64,000 bases of DNA from Rosa chinensis (taxonomy: Eukaryota; Streptophyta; Magnoliopsida; Rosales; Rosaceae), in contig NC_037094.1 in the NCBI RefSeq assembly GCF_002994745.2, positions 9,324,501 to 9,388,500 of the forward strand, given 5' to 3'. Positions within the stretch are counted from its first letter, which is position 1. Each line of letters opens with the position of its first letter. This document shows, piece by piece, positions 48,493 through 59,180 of this stretch. A program made the translations under genes and the position numbers. The notes beneath the pieces were generated by a model. That model saw nothing but the letters and a program-made list of their open reading frames with translations. It was not told the origin of the DNA and ran no database searches.

Positions 48493-49169
48493 GGACTGAC
48501 ACATATTAAGCTTGATAATTTGCACCAGAAAATGTTAGATACTACTCAACTTACTGTAGTTCGCGCCAGACAACAAACTCAAATCGAAAATCCATTCCAA
48601 CATGGTCAGATCACAGTTACTTATGCAAAGCAAGAAACAGTATACATTTTAACAAAAATGCAGAGTTTCAAAACCACAAACACAAGCTCCTGCAATCCAC
48701 ATATGTCAAACCAGAAGTGATACAATATATGTTAATGTGTATCAACAAGTAAACATATATTAGGTCCTACTTTATGTTTCTAAAACCAGAAACTCAAGCA
48801 AATTTACTAAACACTGATGGCTTAAAATTATTGCTTGAACCTTAACATCATACTATACATGATTTAAGCCATCTGATAGCAAGTATGACATTCAAAACAA
48901 GATGATAATTTCCAAAATAAAACAATAAAGCTGCACTTCGAAATTTTATTGATAATAATAAACTGCCATTACAAATAAGTTGTGATAAACAAAAGTAAAA
49001 AATATCACAACCGAAAATACAAGAACTCAGGAACCTTAAAATTTTAAATTGCTCCAACTGGACTAACTCTCTACTGAACCTAAGCGTCTAGATTAGCTAA
49101 AACTCCAATGCTTGTTGTATGCTTCTGGAATGCTGCTACTGACAAGGCCTTGGTGAAAGGATCTGCTAG

Positions 49170-50779
49170 CTATGAATTTGTGTCAATACTCAAAACAACT
49201 ATTTCACCATGCTTTACTCTTTCTCTAACACTGTAATACTTTAGATCAATATGCTTGGAATTATTTGACCTTTTACTGTTCTTGTTAAAGAAAACTGCAG
49301 CCTCATTGTCACAATAAATCACAAGTGTGTCTGCCACAATGTGACTCAAGACTTTGGTCTGCATGAGAAAATTCCTAATCCAAAGTCCTTCACACACAGT
49401 TTCATATACTGCAATAAATTCAGCTTGCATAGTAGAAGTTGAAACAAGTGTTTGTTTCATGGTTTTCCAAGCAATGGCACCTCCTGTAAGCATGAACACA
49501 TATCCACAAGTCGACTTCTTGGAGTCTGGATAATTCCCTGCAAAATCCGAGTCTGAGAATCCAATGAGTTTCAGATCCTCCACTTGCCTATAAACTAGCA
49601 TGTGGCTTTTAGTTCTCTGCAGGTATCTCAACACTTTCTTCCCAGCTACCCAATGCTCATGGCCTGGATTGGATTGAAACCTTGATAAAATCCCTACTGC
49701 AAAAGACAAGTCTGGCCTAGTGCAGACTTGGGCATACATGAGACTTCCTACGAGTCTAGCATAGGGCTTTGACTCCATATTCTCCTTTTCAACATCACTA
49801 TTGAGACTTTGCTTCTTGGTTAACTTATCACCTTTGGACATGGGAACTTCTCCATCTGCACACTTCTCCATACCAAATCTCTTTTAAATTTTGGTAACAT
49901 AATTCTGTTGAGACAAACCAAGTAGTCTCTGTCCCTATCTCTTTTAATCTCAATGCCTAGTACATAGGATGCTTCTCCTAAGTCTTTCATGTCAAAATTC
50001 TTTGACAGAAAGCTCTTGGTATCTTTGAGCAGTTTTATATTACTGCTAACCAAGAGTATATCATCCACATAGAGGACTAGGAAAATAAAATTGTTCCCAA
50101 CTGTCTTCAAATAAACGCACTCATCAACAAGGTTTTCTGTAAATCCAAAAGTAGAAATCACAAAATCAAATTTCTTGTACCATTGTCTAGAAGCTTGTTT
50201 TAGGCCATAAATTGATTTTCTTAACTCGCATACTAAGTTTTCACTTCCAGCTTGCACAAAACCTTCTGGTTGCCTCATATAAATCACTTCATCTAGTTCA
50301 CCATTCAAAAAAGCTGTTTTAACATCCATCTGGTGTAGCTCCATATCAAAATGAGCCACTAAAGCCATGATTATCCTAAACGAGTCTTTTGTAGAAACTG
50401 GAGAAAAAGTCTCAGTAAAGTCAATGCCCTCCTTTTGTGTAAAACCCTTGGCAACTAATCTTGCTTTATGTCTCTCTACATTGCCATTTGCATATCTTTT
50501 GGTTTTGAAAACCCATTTACAACCTATAGGCTTCTGGTTGGGGTCAGGTTCAACTAATTCCCAAACTGCATTTTGGCTCATGGAATCAATTTCTACTTCC
50601 ATTGCTAGCTGCCACTGATGTGATTCAGTACTTTCAATGGCCTGATTAAATGTAGTTAGATCATTGTCCTCTGCACAGTCCATTTCAATTTCTGCTTCTT
50701 GCAGATAAACAATGTAGTCACTCTCTTCCCCCCCATAAGTTGGTTTTCTTGCTCTCTGTGATCTTCTAGGCTGAGCCAC
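49170..50779 (-). pseudogene. Copia reverse transcriptase-RNase H, frameshifted
   Basis: Two overlapping open frames on the minus strand. 49820-50779 (319 codons) holds the copia reverse transcriptase: an NGNVERHKARLVAKG-like motif, QMDVKTAFLNG, and the catalytic YVDD, preceded by a linker of the kind found between integrase and reverse transcriptase. 49170-49871 (233 codons) continues with the connection and RNase H region. The frame changes between them near 49870-49930, which breaks the polyprotein. No gag, protease or integrase motif precedes it before the primer-binding site. As it stands it cannot give a complete Pol. Confidence 0.9.
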
Positions 50780-50957
50780 TGGAAGATTTTGAGGTTCAGT
50801 TACTTGACCAGTTATGTGGCCAGTTACTTGACCAGGTACAGTTACTTGGTCTGGTCAGTTACCTGATCAGTTACTTGACCCGTAAAGCAAAAACCCTCCT
50901 TTTTTTTTGTGTTTGTTTTGCAAAACCCTAAAACGATTTTGATATTTGTGAGCCTAT

Positions 50958-50969
50958 GCTCTGATACCA
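50958..50969 (-). other. Primer-binding site (initiator tRNA-Met type)
   Basis: Minus strand reads TGGTATCAGAGC, complementary to the 3' end of plant initiator tRNA-Met, two bases after the 5' LTR that ends at 50972. It is the usual minus-strand primer site of copia elements. Confidence 0.9.
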
Positions 50970-52261
50970 ATTGTAAAAACCATATACATGCTCACAACAT
51001 ATGCACATCAACTCGACAATAATCATAAAAGGATCAAGGCTTACCTTCAGCAATCATAGGCATGGATTCCATCTCTGCAGCTGCAAACACGATCACTGAA
51101 TATGGTCTTCTGTTATTTACCAACTTGCTTCTCAATGGACAGAACAATATGCAAAAAACGTGGTAGTAATTAGGGACCAATTCATCTTATTTATATGGGA
51201 TCTTGACCAAAAGCCCCAAAATGAGCCAAAGTTATCCCACTTACCCCAGCAACAGATTTTTATTCCCACATACACAATTTAATAGAAAATGACCATTTTG
51301 CCCTCAGCCCAATTAAACAATTACAACCATTGCCACTCAACACCAATCTCTCACACATCCCGATCTCTCTCTCCTCTCTCTATGCCCCTCCCTCTCTCCC
51401 TACTGACCTCCGGCTCCGGCGCACGACCCAGGCTCTCTCTCCCCTCCGGCACTGGACCCAGGCCGTCTCCCTTTCCTCCAGACTCGGGCCGCCCACCACG
51501 GCTTCGTCACCGGAGGAATCGACCTCGACGACTCTGTCCAGATTGGAGTCGACCTCGACGACTGGCTGGTCCTAGTCCAGCACCACTTCATCGTCGATCA
51601 TAGTAACGACCACAACGCCGAATTCAAAGTCGACAATTTCTCCGTCGACGACGACGGCGGTTCCACTCCCAAGTCCTCCTCTGCCGTGGCGATTCGTCGA
51701 ACACCTCGAGCTACAGGTCCACCAGTAGCATCCGGAAACTCGATCTCATCCCACTCCAAAGCGGTGACTGACCTCGGTGGATCGGCTGGTCCAGGTGACG
51801 TAGAAGAGGTGAGTGAGTGAGTGACGTCGGTCAACGACGAGAGCTTGGCCTTGGAGTCCTCGGCGTTGGAAACGTCGCACTGGATGTACTCAACGGAGGA
51901 GAAGAAGAGGAGCGACGGAGGAAGATAAGGAGTGGAGAGAGTGAGGGGCTGAGAAAGGCAGGTAGATGAGATGAGGGGAATAGTAGGTGTTTTGAATCTT
52001 TTGATTTCTGAGCAGCCATCTTTTTTTTCTCCTTTTCTTTTTATTTTTCCTTAATTATCTATTGTATGGACTTGCAACAACTAGTATTAGAGAATCTTTG
52101 AAGATTGGAGCCTACTCATCCTGCATATAGTCCATACCTTGACTTGTTTTTTTATGATTGAGCTGCAACCCTCTTGCTTTTTTTATTTTTTTACTTTTTT
52201 GGTAAAATAGGGGGCAGAAGGTCGAAAAGGAAAGAAAAAAAAAAAGGAAAAAACAAGTTTT

Positions 52262-52730
52262 ATTGAGGGACAATAGACGTCTATTGGGGGGCAATAGACG
52301 TCTATTGCAGGGCAATAGATATTTTAAATTAATGTAATCTCCTCTTTTTTTCTTTAATTAAAGTTATATTTGTGTAATTTTAGAAAAATTAGTTCTCATT
52401 TCGGTAATCGAAACGTCTATTGGGGGGCAATAGACGTCTATTGGGAGGCAATAGACGTTTTAAAATTGATATAATTTCTTCGTTTTTTTCTTTAATCAAA
52501 GTTTTATCTGTCAAATTTTAGGAAGATTAGTTCCTATTTCGGCTACCGAAAGTTCTATTGGAGGGCAATAGACGTCTATTGGGGGGCAATACATGGCTGA
52601 TAGTCGTCTATTGGGGGGCAATAGACGTCTATTAGGGGCAATAGACTATCGGGGCAATAGACGTCTATTGGGGGGCAATAGGAGGCAATAGAGGTCTATT
52701 GGGGGGTAATAGATGTCTATTGGGGGCCAA
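52262..52730. repeat. Array of palindromic ATAGACGTCTAT repeats
   Basis: The 21-22 bp unit GGGGGGCAATAGACGTCTATT, or a close variant, occurs a dozen or so times. In the first half the units lie in blocks spaced by about 140 bp of AT-rich sequence that is itself repeated (TTTAATTAAAGTT..TTTTAGAAAAATTAGTT). Each unit is centred on the perfect palindrome AATAGACGTCTATT. Confidence 0.85.
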
Positions 52731-52739
52731 AAAACCTTT

Positions 52740-52865
52740 CCGGTGAGATTTTCAACAAATTCCGGTGACCGGAATCCGGCGAAAGTTGGCCGGAATCCGG
52801 CGGCCGGTGACCGGAATCCGGCGACCGGTGACCGGATTCCGGAGACCGGTGACGGGCTCCGGCAA
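52740..52865. repeat. GC-rich CCGGTGACCGGAATCCGGCG repeat
   Basis: Several adjoining copies of a CCGGTGACCGG/AATCCGGCG unit form a local GC-rich island within the MULE. Every reading frame through it is repetitive, so the open frames here are not evidence of a gene. Confidence 0.75.
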
Positions 52866-53577
52866 AGTCTCCTATGGTTTCTCTCTCTTCTATTTTCTCT
52901 CTCTCTCTCTAAGTAAAGAAGGGGTGAGGGGTAAAATGGTATTAAAAAAAAATTAAAAACAAAAAAAAAATCTTAATGGGGTATTAGGGAAGACTCCCTT
53001 AGAGTGTATTGGGTAAGAGGGAATTAAAAAAACTCAATGGGGTTAGTGGGAAAAAAATCCCTAGAAATGGGGTAAATGGACAAAAACCCTATTTATATAG
53101 GTGACTTAACCCTCAAGAAGCTTCCCATTAAAGCATTCCTTATCGGATGAGGTTTCCTAGTTAGATTCTTAATGTATCACAATCTTGTAGCCTTTCTTGT
53201 AGACTAAGCAATGGATTACTATCCTTAATGAATTGATACACTGCTTCATTAAGTTAATAGTATTGATTTACAGTTTGTGTCCATGTTGAACTAGTTTTGA
53301 CATTAAGCTAATTATCAATTTACTATATGTTAATGTGTAATAAGTCCATGTTGATTCTAACATGCAGACCACTCGGAGCCTTTTCAAAGATTCCGATTTC
53401 GGCTTCACGAAGCTCACTGCATTTAAGTGATTTAACCACTCATCGCTTCTCTTGGAGTACAAGAAAAGCAGTGACGGGAAGGTCTATGATTCCTTCACTA
53501 TCTCAAGGGACTACAGGGATCAGTGATGTCTTGGCTTGTGTACATGATGGTTGTGAACCAACTACTCTAGCTACATG

Positions 53578-55020
53578 ATCAAGTATCTACCATCGATCTT
53601 ACACTCTTTTCTGATCAAACAAGAATTTGGCCAAGCAGGATTGCAATCGGTTATGAATCTTTTACTCTCCCACTTTCAATCCCAAGAAGACCAATAATAC
53701 GTGTACCATAATAATTAATTTTTAATCTTTAGTAACCTCAACTTTCTTTTTTCTTATCTAATAAAATTGTTTGTTGTCATTGTTTAATATGATAGTAACT
53801 AGGCGGTAACTAGGCGAGATCTTTAATAGCGCTCTAATATTTTGAAATTATGGAGGTGGAAATTATTGATAGAGTTCATTGTGTGGAACACCTATACAGT
53901 AAATAATGACTAATCTAACGACTTCATTCTTTTGAGTACTTCATTACTCTAAAACACTATAAAAATTTTGGTGACTGAAGCTCCTTATTTGTTGGTTAAC
54001 TTCTTTGCATCACCCAAAAATCTGAAAAAACCGAGTCACCTTGTTCGGTAGTTTACTCTACCTTGGAGTTTGAAATCATTGCTTAATTATACATTTTGGT
54101 AGGTATGTTTTGTCTCTTCCATTTACCGGGTTACGGCATCACTTAACACCATCATCACCACTCAAGTGTTTGATTTCTCATCTTCTCCTTTTCAATCATA
54201 AATATGGAGAGGATATTTGTTCTCATATCATCAAATATCGGAATGGAAGTACTTCCTTGAAGTGTCTTTGCTGCTATATTAATAATTGACATGGTTATAA
54301 AGTTCTTGCTTATCCTATCTTTAATTTTATCTTCTTGACTCTATTATTGCTTAATTCCCTCGCTCCATTTTCTTCAGGTAACAACATATCGTGCAGAATA
54401 TGCTTGGATCCAACAATGTGCTTAAATTATATGTCTTTTCAGAGGCCATACCCTATATAATTGTAATTAATCATATTAAATTAGCTTATCTCTTCAAAAA
54501 AAATATTAAATTAGCTTATTTTATCAAATTAGACGTAGACCATTCAATTAGCTAATGTGCCAGATCATTGAAGATATCAAATAAACACATAATGCTAATT
54601 AATATTTTATCAAATAAGATTTTCTGTTTTTGTTTTATTTTATCAAATAAACACATAATGCTAATAGATTAGTAGGTAATGAAGAACAAAAACATTTGAC
54701 CAAAAAAAAAAAAAGAACAAAAACAGAAAATCTACCGCGTTTTTTCTGAAAAGTGGACTTTTATATAATTTAATGAGTACCGTTTCAACATGCAGGCAAA
54801 TATGATGTCCTTTCGGCTAGATTTTGGCTAAGAAATTCAGGATATGCAATTTTAGAAGATAACAAATATTGGTATAATATCATGGCAAAATTCGGCCTCG
54901 ATTCTCATGTGGGTCATGGTTATAGCCTTATAGGGTGAATTATTTTAGAGAGTGAGTCTCTAATGATGACTTTAAAATTAACGGTTTGATGACATATGTG
55001 TTGTAGAATTAATATTTTAA
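53578..55020. other. No gene seen; small local repeats
   Basis: AT-rich sequence after the phosphatase pseudogene. TATCAAATAAACACATAATG occurs twice (about 54576 and 54640), and AGATTTTCTGTTTTTGTT (about 54618) recurs inverted at about 54717-54734. These may be remains of a small foldback element. Nothing codes. Confidence 0.5.
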
Positions 55021-55518
55021 GGGTAAAAGTTAGAAATAGTTCTTGTGATTTGAGGTGATACTCAATATTAACCTTGTGGTTTCAAAATGTTTAATTTTAC
55101 CCTTATGACTTACGAAATTGATCAAAGTTAGTCCAAAAGCTAATTTTGACAAAAACTTTCCCATGTGCAAGTCATGTGTAAGGATAAGTTTGTCATCTCA
55201 ATAAATAAATAAAATGAAAAACAAAATAAATTAAAAATTGTATAGGAAATGAAATTAAAAATAAATAAAAATCAGAACTTCACAACCTCCTATTTTTTTA
55301 GTTTCATTTTTCAAATGCTATTTAATTTAATTTCTTTTACTATTTTAAATTGAAATGACTAATTTATCTTTGTACATGAGGGATTTTTGTCAAAAATAGC
55401 ATTCGGACCAATATTAATTAGTTTCGCAAACCACATGTGTAAAATTAAATATTTTTAATCCACAAGGTTAAATTTGAGCATCACTTTAAACCACAATGAC
55501 TATTTATAACTTTTACCC
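55021..55518. mobile_element. MITE with about 180-bp terminal inverted repeats
   Basis: Left GGGTAAAAGTTAGAAATAGT and the reverse complement of the right end, GGGTAAAAGTTATAAATAGT, begin a long imperfect inverted repeat. It continues through CTCAA(T/A)(A/T)TTAACCTTGTGG, TTTAATTTTAC and TTTTTGACAAAAA. The similarity may extend outwards to about 54930 and 55590. No coding sequence; no clean target duplication found. Long repeats and the GGGTAAAAGTT end suggest a MULE-type origin. Confidence 0.65.
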
Positions 55519-55741
55519 ATAAAATTGAGACCACTTATCCAACCATTAATTTGAGAGCAGCTCCCCTATTTTAGATTCATTTAAGGTGATTTTCATTGAT
55601 AATTTCAGGTGTGATTAACAAGTGTTCATTTCATACTTTTAAAATTGAAATTGCATATATATTTTTTAAATATTCTAAGATAATTAATTAAAAAATAATA
55701 AATAAAAATTCGTCATTCAACTATATCAAATAACAGACAGC

Positions 55742-55951
55742 TAACCGCCACAAGTGGTTGAGTTGGTAAGAGCCTTCAGATGTGGAACCCCCATACTCGG
55801 GTTCAAATCCCAACGACGTTGATTGAAGTTAAATCCCAATCTATTCTTGGTGGCCAAGGGGGAGGAAGTGTTCTGACATGATGCTCTAGTATGGATTAAT
55901 CTCTAGGTTTAGGAAGCCTTTGAGAAACCGTGTGATCTTGAGAAAAAAAAA
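55742..55951 (+). mobile_element. tRNA-derived SINE
   Basis: The 5' part looks like a tRNA: A box TGGTTGAGTTGG at 55755-55766 and B box GGTTCAAATCC at 55800-55810, 33 bases apart as in Pol III genes. The rest of the arms do not fold into a cloverleaf. A tRNA-unrelated body follows and ends in an A-tract (about 55941-55950). CAAATAA occurs on both sides (about 55726 and 55962) and may be the target duplication, though its distance from the ends is not ideal. Confidence 0.7.
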
Positions 55952-56684
55952 GTTTTACTAACAAATAATATCGTCATGTTTAACCGTTTATTTATCAAAT
56001 ACAAAAAGATCGTTAATTAAATTAATGTATATCATAAGTAATTTTTTTATTTTTTTGAATCAAACCTAACCCAAAAGGGCGACAACATCATTTATCTCAA
56101 GTCAGAACTGTCATTACATACCCTTCTGCTGTCATCTATAGACAGACAAAAGGTTGTGTTAGTACCCATAGCGGTACATAGAACTATATCCACTCATTAG
56201 ACATCAAATACATCGAAAAGCTGATATTTTCATTCGGTAGTACTCCAGAAGATTCGCTAAAAGCACATAAAATGTGCAGAGCTCCCTAAAAGGCTACAAC
56301 ATAGAGAATTATTGAAAATAAATAAAGCTACTAACAAAATTCTCCAAACAAAGGAAATAACATAAGAAATGACTCTAACACAGTGCAGACCTTGCTCAAG
56401 TGATTTTGAACTTTGATATAGAAAATTAATGATTCTAAATTTCTTATAATGAAACTTCCCCAAAACCATAAATAAACCAACTCGAAGTAAACGTAACAAT
56501 AACACCTATATTTAGTTAGAGCCTTAGAAGTAACCATTGTTGTCGGTAAACGTATAAAGATTAAAGAATTTCCAATTTTACAAAGAGAAAAGATATTGCA
56601 TCTTAATTACCATAGTAAAACCACTTCTTCTTCTTTTTTTAATAAATAAAACCATGTTTAAAGAAAACGAAATTGGGAGAGAAT

Positions 56685-56888
56685 TGTTGTGTACTTTCAT
56701 TGATAATAGGGGCCTTTTTATATAGAGGATTACAATGCATAAAATCTGAATTGTACAAGGAAAGGTAATCATACATTGAATGGATATCTCTAAGATTCTC
56801 GGAGATTATCTCTAATTAAAATCCTATTACCACTAGGTCAAGTAACCTAGAGTTTGGGCCAGACACATATTTTGGATTTACTTGAACA
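56685..56888 (-). repeat. Copia 3' LTR (204 bp)
   Basis: TG...CA ends (TGTTGTGTAC...CTTGAACA) beside a polypurine tract on the right. The partner LTR is outside the window, so the left border rests on the TG end alone. Confidence 0.55.
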
Positions 56889-57318
56889 CTCCCCCTTGTG
56901 TCTTCCGAATGTGGTGCTCCTCTCGTTACCTCATTAAAAACTTTGCCGAGTAACAAAAACCCAGTGGGACAAAAATAACCTCGGTCGAAGGGGAAAAAGA
57001 GCACAACACACATTTCATGTTTCGAGACCATACGTATAGACATGTCCCCCTAATGTCTGCATCTCCCCCTGATGACTACAGTCATGGGAGTTCAGATAAT
57101 TTCTGTAAATGATGCTACCAACACGTTTCTTGAAAGTGAAATTTAGGCAATGACTTAGTGTGCAACTCTACCACACTGTCCTCAGATTAAATCTAGTTCA
57201 CTTTGATCTTTAGGAGAGTTTGTTCTTGCTGATTATGCTTGGTGTTGTCGCTTTTGATGTAGCATTTCTTCATTTGTTCAACACAAGTAGCATTATCTAG
57301 GCTCATCTGTGGTAGACT

Positions 57319-58368
57319 TCAAACCACAATTGTTCGAACATGCGTAATTATGGATCCAATCCATATACATTCACGAACCACTTTGTGAAGAGCAATAATC
57401 TCTGCATTGTCTGAAGATATAGCGACTAGGGTCTGTTCTGTATACCTCCATGATATCGCAATCTTTACCCATGGTGAACACTTAACCAGTTTGGGAAGAC
57501 TTTTGTGCGGATTAGAGAGATACCAAACATCAGCAAAACCTTCCAAAACACATGTTGTTTTGGGACGGGGATTGAGGATGCAGGACAGTGTTGGCGGCGT
57601 TCTTGATGTGTGATGGGTCCGTATCCATCGTCTCTCTGTAGGAATAGAACAAACCCATATCAATCGTACATATCAAGTACCGAAAGATATCTTTTACACC
57701 AATCTAATGACATCGCGTTGGCGCAAAGCTGTATATAGCTAACAAGTTCACTACAAATGAGATTTCCGGTCTTGTGCATTGAGCTGAGTACAATAATGCG
57801 CCTATTGTACTTAAGTAAGACACTTCTGCCTCTAGCACATCTTCGTCATCATCCTTTGGACGAAGATGATCATTTTTAGGATCAAGACTACAGACGATCA
57901 TGGGAGTGCTTGAAGGCTTGACATTGTCAAAATGCCTAAGCATCTATCAACATGATGCTCAAGTTCCAAATTGAGACATAATCGTGTTCTCCCAAAACCC
58001 CTCATCTCAAACTCGGATTTCAAGTGTTCAGCGGTTTTCCTTAACTCTTTAAGGACTTCCAATGAAGATCATGTCCAACTGAACCGCGATAGAATCCAAA
58101 ACTTGTTATGGAAACACGCGGGCATATCCGTTCCCAATCAAGTAGTCACTTTAGTGAGCGTTTCAACTTTATTGTAAACGCGCTTAGTGGTCTAGAGCCA
58201 CTTGACTTGGGTAAATGAAGTTCACCATGAACCTTCATGTATATTCCATATCTAGATCCCATATAGATACGTAGTGACCACATTTGTAAGCTGCATGTTC
58301 AGTTATTCGGAAACTACCAAACTGACAGGGTAGTGGAGTGCAATGACATCTATTACGAGAGAATATAT
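57319..58368 (-). pseudogene. Copia reverse transcriptase/RNase H remains
   Basis: 57319-57663 contains an RNase H stretch (TEQTLVAISSDNAEIIALH). 57704-57943 contains the conserved segment before it (STIGALLYSAQCTRPEISF). Further right the frames break, but an FTIKLKRSL stretch and surrounding words still fit reverse transcriptase. No intact YVDD motif is visible. The fragment at 26090-26560 is a second copy of this region. Confidence 0.75.
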
Positions 58369-58860
58369 CTCATTGATTACATGCATTTATATGTATGTAA
58401 TTGTATCTAAAACACTAGAAATAAGCTAATACTTGAGCCAAATATAATGTAATTAATCCAATTTTATTTATTGTGTAGGAAATAAGTGGAATTGCATAAA
58501 TCAAAGAAAAATGACGCGAAAATAGAGCAATTTGAAATTTTTATCAAAATAACGAAATTACAGAAATTTTAATTTAGCAATTAAGTTTAATTGATTACAT
58601 ATGCAATTAAGCTTAATTCGTTAATTAAGCTGTAGTAGCACATGCAACATGCAAGGAAAGATGGGCTAATCACCCCTTGCTTAATTATCCTCTTGACATG
58701 TGGCAGAAATTATGCAATGCTTAATTGACCAATCCAATCAGCCCATCACCCTTCCTTCACGTGCGTGTGCAGCAATTAAACTTAATTGCTTCAGCGATTT
58801 AAATGCTGCCACGTGTCAGTCTAATCTTTTTCCTCCTCTCACACTAACAGCCGCCCTAGG

Positions 58861-58861
<1 letters not shown>

Positions 58862-58892
<31 letters not shown>
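58862..58892 (+). promoter_or_regulatory. (TA)n tract, probable TATA region of the LTR
   Basis: A TA run of about 15 units lies in the 5' third of the solo LTR, after GCCCTAGGC, and is followed by a C/T-rich stretch. The position fits the TATA box of an LTR promoter, expanded as a microsatellite. This is inference from position only. Confidence 0.45.
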
Positions 58893-58894
<2 letters not shown>

Positions 58895-59180
58895 CTTTTC
58901 CTGCCTCTCTCAATTAACAGCGCAGCACACCAAAGGAGGGCAGCTTTTGGGCTGCTCTCATCCCATTTCCTCCTCTCTATTTTCTACATTTTCTTTAGTT
59001 TTATTTTATGAATTTAAAGAAGGACTCACTCAAGCTTCAAGGAGACATCATCAAGAGCATCACATCTCCATTTTGGGTAATTGAGTGAAGAAATTGCTTG
59101 ATTCATACTAGCATATAGCTAGGAGTGACCAAGTCAACTCTCTCCTCTCTTCCGTATTATGTCTTTCATATTTTTCTATA

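Larger units (their letters stand above)
51197..53089. mobile_element. MULE inside the copia LTR (1893 bp)
   Basis: A perfect 9-bp duplication TATTTATAT (51188-51196 and 53090-53098) and the uninterrupted sister LTR fix both borders exactly. The ends are imperfect inverted repeats of about 50 bp: GGGATCTTGACC at the left, GGGTTTTTGTCC read from the right, with further matches through CCCACT(T/A)ACCCCA. The interior has three zones: a GC-rich, Ser/Arg/Pro-coding-like stretch (about 51360-51960) that may be a captured gene piece, an array of GACGTC-centred repeats (52262-52730), and a short CCGGTGACCGGAATCCGGCG repeat (about 52740-52865). There is no transposase. It is a non-autonomous, possibly gene-capturing (Pack-MULE type) element. 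Confidence 0.85.
47993..53362 (-). mobile_element. Ty1/copia retrotransposon, internally deleted, inserted in the phosphatase pseudogene
   Basis: Two LTRs bound it: 47993-48481 and 50972-53362. Once the 1893-bp MULE and its 9-bp duplication are removed, the second LTR is 489 bp, the same length as the first. Both begin TGTAAAAACC and end TTCTAACA. The flanking 5-bp duplication is TGCAG (47988-47992 and 53363-53367). I count 13 mismatches between the LTRs (about 2.7%). The element is read on the minus strand: primer-binding site at 50958-50969, polypurine tract at 48483-48492. The internal region is only 2490 bp and keeps reverse transcriptase and RNase H; gag, protease and integrase are missing, so it could only move with help. 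The insertion lies in the last coding exon of the phosphatase copy. Confidence 0.95.
50972..53362 (-). repeat. Copia LTR (5' LTR of the element) interrupted by a MULE
   Basis: It matches the LTR at 47993-48481 from 50972 to 51196 and again from 53099 to 53362. The break holds the MULE at 51197-53089 and a 9-bp duplication. Confidence 0.95.
45040..53577 (+). pseudogene. Second purple acid phosphatase copy, split by a copia element
   Basis: Tandem paralog of the gene at 41054-44247. Exons parallel it: up to 45306, then 45384-45475, 45827-45891, 45993-46115, 46243-46335, 46425-46557, 46629-46710, 46823-46955, 47063-47268, 47349-47474 and 47574-47992. The last exon resumes at 53368 after the insertion. 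Lesions: the ATG matching the sister start is out of frame (only an upstream ATG at 45040 is in frame); TAG at 47404-47406 replaces the Ala codon of GNDAGGECG; a one-base shift lies just before the insertion (about 47962); a copia element interrupts the coding exon at 47992/53363; a 9-bp insertion near 53427 brings TGA; and extra bases near 53520 bring another stop. The intron that splits the sister between 43837 and 43942 is absent here (exon continuous near 47878). Metal motifs GDMG, GDMAY, GNHE, AAHR and GHIH are still legible. Confidence 0.9.

Noticed and set aside
48520..48720. Small frame in the copia 3' region
   Set aside because: It lies between RNase H and the polypurine tract on the strand opposite to pol and has no family features.
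51289..52019. Open frames in the MULE on both strands
   Set aside because: Low-complexity Ser/Pro/Arg translations from a GC-rich tract, with no motif and no splice context. At best captured gene debris.
52262..52730. A CRISPR-like array
   Set aside because: The units are palindromic and nearly adjacent, spacers are repeats of one another, and the host is a plant. It is a minisatellite in a MULE.
55742..55815. A tRNA gene
   Set aside because: The A and B boxes are present, but the acceptor and anticodon stems do not pair, and the sequence continues into a SINE body with an A tail.
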